A stretch of 6,999 nucleotides of DNA from CAYOLL01 sp964404765 [NCBI: uncultured Gemmatimonadota bacterium] (GCA_964404765.1 CAYOLL010000256.1:1-6999), one strand, 5' to 3'. Shown: positions 1-5,007, numbered from the stretch's first letter. Numbers and translations are program-made. Notes: generated by a model not told the origin, from the letters alone.

Positions 1-753
1 CCAGGTCGAATGCACCTCGCGAGTTGCAGCAAGCCCGGCATCTGGCCCATCGCCTGTATGAATCGGCCGATTTCTTCGTCCGACTGCCCCTGTTCAGCGG
101 CGAAATGCTGGATTGTCAACTGACCCAAAAAACCGGGGCCGATGTCATCAGTATTGAACAAATTCTGTGGGAAACGTTGAGCGACGTATTTTTTAGCTAT
201 CGCCGCTATCCCAATCCGGCCCAAACCCTGTTGTACTTGTGCGACAATAACACCGACGAGCGCGATCGCCGTTTGAAACTGCTTTATCAATGGCTTATTC
301 AGCCGCGACCCTGGCAAGAAACCGAAGTCTTCGACATGTTCCGCGAGCAGTTCCGATTGGATTTGCGCGTGGAGCTCGACCCGGTTTTTGCCGTCTGGGG
401 CGCGCCGCGTTATCAGGAAGCGCACATCGCGTTGTTAATCGTCTTTCGCAATCTGGTTTCCAACGCTCTCAAATACACGGGCACGCCGAAGGATGGCGAT
501 CTGCGCCGCATCACCATTTGCCTGCGACCCGAAGTCGAACCGGCCGACTTCAGCTTAGCACGAAAAGCGCGGCCTGACCAGCGTGGCCGATCTCGTCGTC
601 CGGCTCAACCAAAAGCACGACAGCTACACCGTCGTTGCCCGGCATCACAACAACGTGGAGGCATATTACAATTCCCTGGGCGACGCAGAGTTGCTTAGAC
701 CGACCGAAGGCGTGCAGACCTTTACCCTGACGATTCCGAAGCGTAAACGATAA
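1..753 (+). pseudogene. Sensor histidine kinase-like protein, 3' part, internally deleted and frameshifted
   Basis: An open frame runs in from the window edge (frame of position 3), so the true start lies outside. About 180 residues read as real protein. The clearest landmark is a GHKL/HATPase N-box, FRNLVSNALKYT (about 444-479), the ATP-binding helix of histidine kinases, followed by the strand RRITICLRPEV. Beyond about 560 this frame turns into low-complexity Arg/Pro/Gln sequence and stops near 698. A different frame (559-753) reads as the expected end of such a domain: KRGLTSVADLVVRLNQ, like the G2-box helix, and a final QTFTLTIPKRKR, like the last HATPase strand. The G1-box (DxGxG) and lid that belong between them are absent in both frames, so a deletion plus frameshift is the simplest reading. 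No phosphoacceptor H-box is visible in the part shown. In the family, the kinase passes phosphate to a response regulator; the receiver protein at 5158-6474 is a candidate former partner, which is an inference. A sequencing indel could explain the shift but not the missing box. Confidence 0.6.
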
Positions 754-782
754 GGGCGGATGGTTTACTGCCGTAAAAAACC

Positions 783-811
783 TTGACTTTGCCCCGCCAA
801 ATGCCGAAATT
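783..811 (+). promoter_or_regulatory. Weak candidate sigma70 promoter upstream of the VapBC-type operon
   Basis: TTGACT (783-788) is a 5/6 match to the -35 consensus. At 17-bp spacing lies GAAATT (806-811), only 3/6 against TATAAT. If used, transcription would begin about 10 bp before the 84-bp repeat element, which would then sit in the 5' leader of the antitoxin gene. The -10 is poor, so this is tentative. Confidence 0.22.
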
Positions 812-826
812 AGACCTCTTTAAAAG

Positions 827-910
827 TAACCTTGCGAAGGTTCACGCCCGGAATTTCAGAGAACCTTGAAAATATTGACTTCTACTGCAAGTATAACCTT
901 CGCAAGGTTA
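827..910 (+). repeat. 84-bp inverted-repeat element, copy 1
   Basis: The left end AACCTTGCGAAGGTT (828-842) is the exact reverse complement of the right end AACCTTCGCAAGGTT (895-909); the outer T/A pair extends the match to 16 bp. Each 15-mer is also a palindrome around a GCG/CGC centre, so it can fold as a 6-bp hairpin alone or pair with the other end. The 52-bp interior begins CACGC and has AACCTTGAAA at interior positions 20-29. A second copy at 5043-5126 has the same orientation, the same 52-bp interior length and the same internal AACCTTGAAA at the same offset. The element ends 42 bp before the antitoxin start codon. It may be a MITE-like mobile repeat, a protein-binding array or a structured RNA leader; the sequence alone does not decide. 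Confidence 0.85.
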
Positions 911-952
911 TTATTACTACATCCAACTCAATTTGTTAAAAAGGAGCGCCGG

Positions 953-1228
953 ATGGATATGACGCCGATTACGATTCACATTTCTCAAAATAAGCTGAAA
1001 CTCCTTAATCGGGAAATAAAGAAGCAAGGTCTGAAAGATATCGCTGCTTACATTGAATTGCTCATTGCCCGGGAAACAAAAACCCGGCCAAAGGCCGTTC
1101 GTAAAAAAGAAACAAAACCCGTTGCGACCTTGTCAGTGCGAAGGCCGGGTTTACATGCCGGTGTTATGCGAATGAGCGCCGATTTCGATCAGCCTTTGCC
1201 GGACACATTTTGGTTGGGTGAGGCATGA
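953..1228 (+). CDS. Type II antitoxin, VapB-like with ribbon-helix-helix-type N-terminus
   Basis: This 91-residue protein is probably the antitoxin of the PIN toxin that follows. The start at 953 is chosen because AAGGAG (941-946) lies 6 bp upstream; the frame stays open to about 866 but those codons cross the inverted repeat. Residues about 4-40 (PITIHISQNKLKLLNREIKK...) have the strand-helix-helix layout of small ribbon-helix-helix DNA-binding antitoxins. A basic linker rich in Lys/Arg/Thr follows (about 42-60). The C-terminal tail ADFDQPLPDTFWLGEA matches the 'D-F-D-x-P-L-P' tail typical of antitoxins paired with PIN toxins, which in that family inserts into the toxin active site. The stop codon overlaps the toxin start as ATGA (1225-1228), indicating translational coupling. 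Antitoxins of this kind usually repress their own promoter. Function is inferred from family and context; the exact subfamily is uncertain. Confidence 0.82.
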   Translation: MDMTPITIHISQNKLKLLNREIKKQGLKDIAAYIELLIARETKTRPKAVRKKETKPVATLSVRRPGLHAGVMRMSADFDQPLPDTFWLGEA

Positions 1229-1611
1229 AGTTATTGCTGGACACGCATACGTTTATTTGGTGGGACAGCGAACCGGCCAAGTTGCCGCCACAAGTTCTAC
1301 ACCTTTTGCAGAATCCGCAGCATCAGTTTTTGCTGAGCGTAGCCTGTGTTTGGGAAATGCAGATCAAATCGCAATTAGGCAAGCTCAAACTGGACGCGCC
1401 ACTGACGGATATTGTGACGGGACAGCAACAAACAAACAGGCTGGAGATATTGCCCGTAACGCTGGCGCATGTTCTGGCTCTGGATCAACTACCGTTACAC
1501 CATAAGGATCCTTTTGACCGGCTGATGATAGCCCAGGCCCTGGTGGAAAACGCAAAGCTGGTCAGTGGTGATTCAGTGTTCAAAAACTATCCGGTAGATG
1601 TGATATGGTAG
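1225..1611 (+). CDS. vapC: PIN-domain ribonuclease toxin (VapC family)
   Basis: This 128-residue protein is the usual length for a single PIN domain. The N-terminal strand MKLLLDTHTFIWW carries the first metal-binding acid, Asp6. Glu44 in VWEMQIK is the second. Asp95/Asp98 in HKDPFDRLMIAQA supply the third, and Asp116 in LVSGD the fourth, so the acidic site looks complete. PIN toxins of this family cut RNA with Mg2+ or Mn2+, often tRNA or rRNA, and slow growth when freed from their antitoxin; the target here cannot be read from sequence. The start ATG overlaps the antitoxin stop by 4 bp and no separate ribosome binding site is evident, so translation is likely coupled. The 'DTHTFIWW' opening and 'DPFDR' motif place it in the DUF4411/COG3744-like branch of PIN proteins rather than the classical VapC of pathogens. 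No damage is visible. Confidence 0.92.
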   Translation: MKLLLDTHTFIWWDSEPAKLPPQVLHLLQNPQHQFLLSVACVWEMQIKSQLGKLKLDAPLTDIVTGQQQTNRLEILPVTLAHVLALDQLPLHHKDPFDRLMIAQALVENAKLVSGDSVFKNYPVDVIW

Positions 1612-1614
1612 CTG

Positions 1615-1648
1615 GACCAGACCCAATCTGAAGGGTCATGTCCTGGTC
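1615..1648 (+). other. Imperfect hairpin just after the vapC stop
   Basis: GACCAG and the adjoining ACCC (from 1615) can pair with GGGT (1633-1636) and CTGGTC (1643-1648), leaving an 8-base loop and a 6-base bulge. It begins four bases after the toxin stop codon. There is no proper U-run, so it is at best a 3'-end RNA stabiliser or a weak terminator between the two toxin-antitoxin modules. Confidence 0.3.
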
Positions 1649-1729
1649 TTTGTGGGCAACAAGTGCCGGGTGTGTGAGGTGGTCACTGTTGAAACGAATG
1701 CAGATAACTGAAATCAAAATGAGGCTGAT

Positions 1730-1882
1730 ATGAACGAGGACGATAAAACCAAAGAGCCCGGCGAAGACGAACTGGCTAAGCTGATTCACGAGGGGGGCGA
1801 AGCGGCCCGGGCCATTCACCGGAAAATTTTGGCCGAGCATGAGCAAAAGGTTCGGGAAGCTATTTTGAAGGGAAAGCGATGA
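1730..1882 (+). CDS. Small acidic/charged protein, putative antitoxin partner of the zeta-like gene
   Basis: This 50-residue ORF begins MNEDDKTKEPGEDELAKL and ends with Lys-Gly-Lys-Arg. It starts at ATG 1730 with GAGG (1721-1724) upstream. The first 14 residues are acidic; the rest is a predicted single long helix rich in Ala, Glu, Lys and Arg (ELAKLIHEGGEAARAIHRK). Its TGA overlaps the ATG of the zeta-toxin-like gene as ATGA (1879-1882), the same coupling seen in the VapBC pair upstream. Zeta-type kinases are often encoded directly after a small helical antitoxin, so the role is inferred from position and size; I do not recognise the sequence. If the toxin is dead, this gene is no longer under selection as an antitoxin, although it is itself undamaged. 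A 50-codon ORF could occur by chance, but the start site, overlap and composition argue against that. Confidence 0.65.
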   Translation: MNEDDKTKEPGEDELAKLIHEGGEAARAIHRKILAEHEQKVREAILKGKR

Positions 1883-2218
1883 AACCGCGCTTGATTATTG
1901 TGGCCGGGACCTGTCCTGAGCGTTGTCGAAGGGCCAAACGGTTCCGGCAAGACAACCGTGACCGAAAAGCTGCTGCGGCATGAATGGATGCAGGGTTGTC
2001 TTTATATTAACCCGGATTTGATTGCCCAACAGGAGTTTGGCGATTGGAATTCGCCTGAAGCCGTTATGCAGGCTGCTAATCGGGCCAAAGAGATGCGTGA
2101 AAACGGTCTGGTGACCCTAACCGACATGGCTTTTGAAACGGTTTTTTCGACGCCGGATAAAACCGACTTTGTCCGGCGAGCCAAGCAGGCCGGTTTTTTT
2201 GTGCGCTTATTTTCGACG
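1879..2218 (+). pseudogene. Zeta-toxin/COG4185-like P-loop kinase, disrupted by a repeat insertion and 3' truncated
   Basis: From ATG 1879 the frame reads MKPRLIIVAG, the usual first strand of a P-loop kinase, then runs into a 25-bp insertion (1909-1933) that shifts the frame to a stop around 1981. Removing the 25 bp restores VAGPNGSGKTTVTEKLL, a perfect Walker A joined to its strand. Downstream, in the other frame, the family landmarks continue: NPDLIA (substrate-side Asp), NRAKEM, FETVFS, and the RRAKQAGFFVRLF strand. Homology ends near 2215 exactly where the IS begins, so the second half, with the arginine motif and GGH loop, is lost and is not found beyond the IS. Family members phosphorylate UDP-sugars or related substrates, or act as toxins; this copy should be inactive. 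A TTG at 1898 could in principle read through the insert into the Walker A, but it has no ribosome binding site. Confidence 0.8.
1909..1933 (+). repeat. 25-bp insertion of a dispersed-repeat motif inside the Walker A codons
   Basis: The inserted segment contains CCTGAGCGTTGTCGAAGG, a form of the 'CCTGAGCG-n-AGTCGAAGG' motif that I recognise as a recurrent dispersed repeat in many environmental bacterial genomes. It is flanked by GGG on both sides (1906-1908 and 1931-1933), so it may be 22 bp plus a 3-bp duplication. Excising it rejoins the codons for VAG and PNGSGK exactly in frame. Confidence 0.75.
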
Positions 2219-2232
2219 TGTGTGGTTGAACA
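2219..2232 (+). repeat. Left terminal inverted repeat of the IS
   Basis: TGTGTGGTTGAACA matches the reverse complement of 3655-3668 at 14 of 14 positions. It marks the point where the zeta-like reading frame loses its homology. Confidence 0.85.
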
Positions 2233-2235
2233 GCA

Positions 2236-3556
2236 TCAAGCGATCCTTTTGAATGCAAACCGGAGGTCGCGATTGTTCAGCCACTCAGCCACTTCATAGT
2301 TGGCGCTCACGGCAGACAGCGCGGCCAGGGCGGACGAACCGATTTGTGACCAACTCATGCCCTGGTGTTTTTGGCGATTGGAGACCAGGACATCGTTTTC
2401 TTTTTCGACCCGGTTACTGGAGTTGCGCAGTCCCACTTGCTTGCGCAGGGCATAGCAAGGGATGTGATCGCGGTTGCGCTCCCAGTAGCCGACCAAATCG
2501 GCGAGTTTTTCTGGGTCTTTGATCTGGCTCGGCGCGATGTTTTTGAGCACGGCGGCGGCGCGATCAATCAGGCCGAGCCACAGCCAGGGTTTGATCGCCT
2601 CAAGGGTTTCGTTGCGAATGTTCCGCCCCTTGAGGGCCGAGCTAAGCAGAGTGGAACATTTGTCTTCCAAATGCTTCCAGTCTAAGATTAAGCCCATCTT
2701 TGCCCAACCGCTGAATTGGGCAAAGATGTCGTTTTTCAAACAGCGCCCACGTCATCGGCCGAGATGTTGACCGTATGCGCCGGGTTTTCGTAGGGCACCG
2801 GGTTTTGCCGGATTTCGGCCTCAATTTCCGGCGTGATTCGGGCTGCCATATCCGGCTGTTGTTTCAAGGCGGCCAACGCCGGCGCAACCGTTTCCGGCGG
2901 CAGACAGGCCGTGATGCCGGACGGTTCACCGGGGTGAAGCGGTTGAGCCGCCGGCGAAAAGCCGGCCTGCTCCAGCGCCGTGCTTGCTTTCCGCTTCAAT
3001 GCGGCTTGCACAACTCGGCCTTCGGCCTCAACTGTGTCTTGCAGGGTGCGGGGCGAGGCCGATTTGGGCTGATGTCGCCACAAGTCCAGTTGTTGACAGG
3101 TCTTGCGCAGCGACAAGTCAACCACGCCGTGAAACAGCGCCCGCTCCTTGTAGCCCCGCGTTTCATACCACTCCTTCGGCCCCAGGGGTGGAAACAAATC
3201 GCGGGCCGTATCATAAACCACCCGGCTGCCCGCCATGACCCGATGGGTGGTGAAGGTGAAACGCCCGGCCGCGCCGTCTACCCGATACGGCGTTTCAGCC
3301 GGCACAACGGTCTGTCCGGGCGCAACTTGAGCCTGGGCAGTCTCTAAAGATCGCTGGGCGGCGTGACTGGCCAAACCCGCCCGCATGGCCTGGTAACCGA
3401 CGGTAGACACCGCCGCGTCCCAGGCGTCAATCGAACCCACCGCACTCTCCGGCAAGATCACGGTCATCGTACCATCGTCGGCCATGATCGGTTGGTGGGT
3501 GACGGGTTCTGTTGTGGCCGTCAACGTGACCCGCACTTCAATTTTAAATTGCTCAT
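2236..3556 (-). pseudogene. DDE transposase (UPF0236/ISLre2-like), frameshifted and internally deleted
   Basis: Two minus-strand reading frames together form one transposase. The upstream part (3555 to 2736) holds the N-terminal region (GYKERALFHGVVDLSLRKTCQQLD, RTLQ..VEAEG) and ends at VNISADDVGA, the first catalytic Asp context. The downstream part (about 2700 to 2236) has LILDWKHLEDKC with the second catalytic Asp, then YWERNRDHIPCYALRKQ, GLRNSSNRVEKEND and RQKHQGMSWSQIGSSALAAL, the conserved C-terminal block with its Glu. Roughly 80-100 residues expected between them are missing and the frame changes, so an internal deletion has removed the centre. The start is damaged too: ATG at 3556 has a good GGAG 8 bp upstream, but its frame ends after 11 codons, whereas shifting one base enters the long frame at QFKIEVRVTLTATT. 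The protein should be inactive. The family name is from motif memory and tentative. Confidence 0.78.
2695..2728. repeat. Perfect 13-bp inverted repeat (8-base loop) at the transposase deletion junction
   Basis: CATCTTTGCCCAA (2695-2707) and TTGGGCAAAGATG (2716-2728) are exact reverse complements around the loop CCGCTGAA. The structure lies exactly between the two surviving halves of the transposase. Confidence 0.85.
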
Positions 3557-3654
3557 GGTTTATTCTCCAGATGGGCAATGAATTAGAAGAGGGTTATTTC
3601 AAAATGCTTTAAATAAATACGTTAGTTGACAAAATACAAATAAATTATCCTGCG

Positions 3655-3668
3655 TGTTCAACCACACA
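3655..3668 (+). repeat. Right terminal inverted repeat of the IS
   Basis: TGTTCAACCACACA is the exact reverse complement of the left IS end at 2219-2232. The 85 bp between it and the damaged transposase start is AT-rich and holds no gene. Confidence 0.85.
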
Positions 3669-3688
3669 GGTCGAATATATTTCATCCG

Positions 3689-3967
3689 ATGAGTTTCTTT
3701 ACGCCAAAGGTCAAGCTTGAAATTGGGACTTTTGATTTACATGAAGTTGACAAGGTGAAGGTGTTTTATAGAAAACCGGACGAACTTTTTTATAAAGAGT
3801 TGATTTGTAAGGCAAAAAAGAATAACAAGTACACTGTTACACTTGACGAGACTTTTCCGGTTGAATTCTACATCGAGGCGCACGATTTTTCGGCTTTAGA
3901 GCCAACTCGTATAGGCAGCCCGTTCAATCCCCTCATAGCAACGGAATCGTTTCAACGACAATTTTAG
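3689..3967 (+). CDS. Hypothetical protein, 92 residues, possibly a 5'-truncated remnant
   Basis: I do not recognise this protein. Alternating hydrophobic and charged residues (KVKLEIGTFDL, VDKVKVFYRKP, KYTVTLDE, PVEFYIEAHD) suggest a small all-beta fold of about five strands, with a Pro/Asn-rich tail. The start ATG at 3689 has no clear ribosome binding site, and the same frame is open back to the IS end at 3668, so the gene may have lost its 5' part when the IS arrived. Codons are markedly AT-rich (AAA, TTT, TAT, GAA) compared with the GC-rich receiver gene to the right, hinting at different ancestry. It ends 15 bp before the start of the truncated response-regulator copy, so the two may once have been one operon. 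Coding status is supported by length and composition only. Confidence 0.5.
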   Translation: MSFFTPKVKLEIGTFDLHEVDKVKVFYRKPDELFYKELICKAKKNNKYTVTLDETFPVEFYIEAHDFSALEPTRIGSPFNPLIATESFQRQF

Positions 3968-3982
3968 TTGTGCGAGGCGAAC

Positions 3983-4045
3983 ATGCCCGATTACGAACCC
4001 ATCGCCGTCCTGATCGTGGACGAGGAAAACTGCCGGGAATGGTAG
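3983..4045 (+). pseudogene. Truncated duplicate of the 5' end of the response-regulator gene
   Basis: ATG 3983 to TAG 4045 encodes MPDYEPIAVLIVDEENCREW. Residues 1-17 match the N-terminus of the intact receiver protein at 5158, differing only by Ala for Thr at residue 8. At the DNA level, 3974-4038 matches 5149-5213 at 61 of 65 positions, including the GAGGCGAAC leader. Homology stops abruptly at about 4038 and a stop codon follows. Only the first receiver strand and its acidic Asp-Glu-Glu remain, with no phosphoacceptor site, so it cannot function. The four differences include three silent changes, so it looks like a diverged paralogue or older duplication rather than a fresh copy. The next sequence (4046-4082) is unexplained. 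Confidence 0.85.
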
Positions 4046-4082
4046 AGCAGAAGGCTCAAAGTGCCCTGGAGCGGCTGACCCG

Positions 4083-4421
4083 TCAGGCGTTTATGCGGTC
4101 TTTAGCGATTTTGATGTACTGTTCCGTGCTGAGTTCTTTTTCTTTATCGGACACGTCAACCAGAATACAAAAGTGAATTTCGGATGAGGTCAGGCAGTAG
4201 AAGATTCTAAATCCGTGGCTCTTGCCGCGTTGGTTGGCGGGATTGGCGACTCGGCGTTTGAGAATGGCCAACTCGTCTTCGCGGCGTAACAGAATCGCAT
4301 CCTGGAACGGCGCGTTGACAATGCTCTGAATCAACGTATTCTGAAATGAATCTTTGAGTTTGTGCTTTTTGATGATGCGTTTGAGTTCATTGTGAAACGC
4401 GGTTGAAATGATCGTCTGCAT
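4083..4421 (-). CDS. RelE/HigB-family toxin (ribosome-dependent mRNA interferase-like)
   Basis: This 112-residue protein runs from ATG 4421. It begins with MQTIISTAFHNELKRIIKKHKL, a strand plus helix typical of RelE-fold toxins. Next come a basic stretch (LLRREDELAILKRRVANPANQ) and the most diagnostic part, RGKSHGFRIFYCLTSSEIHF followed by ILVDVSDKEKELSTEQ. This resembles the 'GKSGGxRVIYY...vYsKsEKEnLs' core of the COG4737/HigB-like RelE group, with Arg and Tyr in the usual active-site region. An upstream ATG at 4460 would add 13 residues; I prefer 4421 because the fold begins there. It overlaps the upstream minus-strand gene by 35 bp, suggesting translational coupling. Toxins of this subgroup usually have a helix-turn-helix antitoxin downstream, but no such gene is here; only the truncated response-regulator stub lies there. 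Confidence 0.75.
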   Translation of the reverse strand: MQTIISTAFHNELKRIIKKHKLKDSFQNTLIQSIVNAPFQDAILLRREDELAILKRRVANPANQRGKSHGFRIFYCLTSSEIHFCILVDVSDKEKELSTEQYIKIAKDRINA

Positions 4422-4848
4422 AGGCTTTGATTTCTGAAAGATGGGGAGCGATGCCAGCATGATCCGGGTAAAGCAAATCCGTCAAGCCTTCGATATACCA
4501 GTGCAGTTCATCTTGAAAAACACGAATATCTTGAACAATTTTCCGTTCAAAATAAACCAGTTGATTGATCCGGGCCGGAGACAAAACCTCCAGCATCCGT
4601 TCGGTTTTCTCAAAAACAGCGATGCAATTGGTCAAGTGGCTTTTCTTGGTGGCGGCATCGTATAAATCCGGATTGATAAACAAACGATCCAATTGCCGGC
4701 TAAGCACTTTGAAACTATATTTTTGCGACAGCCACAACAGGAACGGCACCACCCAGCGTGACATTAACAACGACCAACGGTCTTTGACGCCTTGCAACGG
4801 TTCAAACGCCGGTTGAATAATATAGTCTAAAGCGATTGTGATGGACAT
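4387..4848 (-). CDS. Uncharacterised helical protein upstream of the RelE-type toxin, candidate non-canonical antitoxin
   Basis: The 153-residue product starts MSITIALDYIIQPAFEPL and ends HFNRVSQ. It appears all-helical: an aromatic/hydrophobic segment (WSLLMSRWVVPFLLWLSQKY, about 25-44), then amphipathic helices (KTERMLEVLSPARINQL, FERKIVQDIRVFQDELHWYIEGL). I see no ribbon-helix-helix, Phd or helix-turn-helix pattern of a normal antitoxin, and no signal peptide. The hydrophobic patch contains Arg and is short for a membrane span. The last 35 bp overlap the RelE-type gene in another frame, so the two are very probably co-transcribed from a promoter to the right of 4848. No ribosome binding site is obvious before the ATG. 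Its role as antitoxin is inferred only from position; it could equally be an unrelated gene beside a solitary toxin. Confidence 0.6.
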   Translation of the reverse strand: MSITIALDYIIQPAFEPLQGVKDRWSLLMSRWVVPFLLWLSQKYSFKVLSRQLDRLFINPDLYDAATKKSHLTNCIAVFEKTERMLEVLSPARINQLVYFERKIVQDIRVFQDELHWYIEGLTDLLYPDHAGIAPHLSEIKAYADDHFNRVSQ

Positions 4849-4851
4849 GGC

Positions 4852-4879
4852 TTGACACTTTCGGATACAAGTGTGTTAT
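4852..4879 (+). promoter_or_regulatory. Sigma70-type promoter facing the receiver-protein gene
   Basis: A perfect -35 hexamer TTGACA (4852-4857) is followed after 16 bp by TGTTAT (4874-4879), 4/6 against TATAAT. It points rightward, away from the RelE operon, and would give a leader of about 270 nt that includes the second 84-bp repeat before the start codon at 5158. It lies immediately beside the start of the minus-strand gene at 4848, so regulation of the two directions may interact. Confidence 0.45.
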
Positions 4880-5007
4880 GGTTTAAGATCAACATGCAAC
4901 TGTTATATAAGATAGCAGCAACGCAGAAAAAGTCAAATGCAAATTCTACGCCGGTAACATTCCGTAACACCCGGCAAATTTTCCCCTTTCCTTTGCCCGC
5001 CTTTTTG

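Larger units (their letters stand above)
2219..3668 (-). mobile_element. Insertion sequence, 1450 bp, with decayed DDE transposase
   Basis: The ends are TGTGTGGTTGAACA (2219-2232) and its exact reverse complement TGTTCAACCACACA (3655-3668), giving 14-bp perfect terminal inverted repeats around a minus-strand transposase remnant whose stop codon lies only 3 bp inside the left repeat. No target-site duplication is evident: the flanking 9-mers TTTTCGACG and GGTCGAATA do not match. The left flank is coding sequence of a zeta-like gene, and the right flank is unrelated AT-rich sequence. The element therefore seems to have lost its original context through deletion or recombination after insertion. 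The family is not certain; the transposase resembles the UPF0236/ISLre2-like group. It is probably non-autonomous. Confidence 0.8.

Noticed and set aside
2-11. CAGGTCGAAT shared with 3667-3676, as a possible second IS end at the left edge
   Set aside because: Only 10 bp match and the IS inverted repeat itself is not present at the window start; this is compatible with chance.
827-910. CRISPR-like array from the inverted-repeat element
   Set aside because: The two copies are 4 kb apart, have internal conserved sequence rather than unique spacers, and no cas genes are near.
1580-1846. 88-codon minus-strand frame with hydrophobic stretch
   Set aside because: It spans the end of vapC, the intergenic gap and the small gene at 1730 in antisense; the hydrophobic part is an artefact of the complementary strand.
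2365-2685. 106-codon plus-strand frame
   Set aside because: It is antisense to the conserved C-terminal block of the transposase.
2775-3347. 190-codon plus-strand open frame inside the IS
   Set aside because: It is antisense to the transposase, which has clear family motifs; this frame is Arg/Gly-rich and shows no recognisable domain.
3970-4176. 68-codon plus-strand frame overlapping the response-regulator stub
   Set aside because: Its first part is the stub in the wrong frame and its last part is antisense to the RelE-type toxin. The middle (EQKAQSALERLTRQ) looks helical but is too short to support a gene.
4951-4970. Two imperfect 10-bp direct repeats (CCGGTAACAT, TCCGTAACAC) as an operator
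   Set aside because: 8 of 10 matching positions in a short AT/GC-mixed stretch is too weak without a known regulator.
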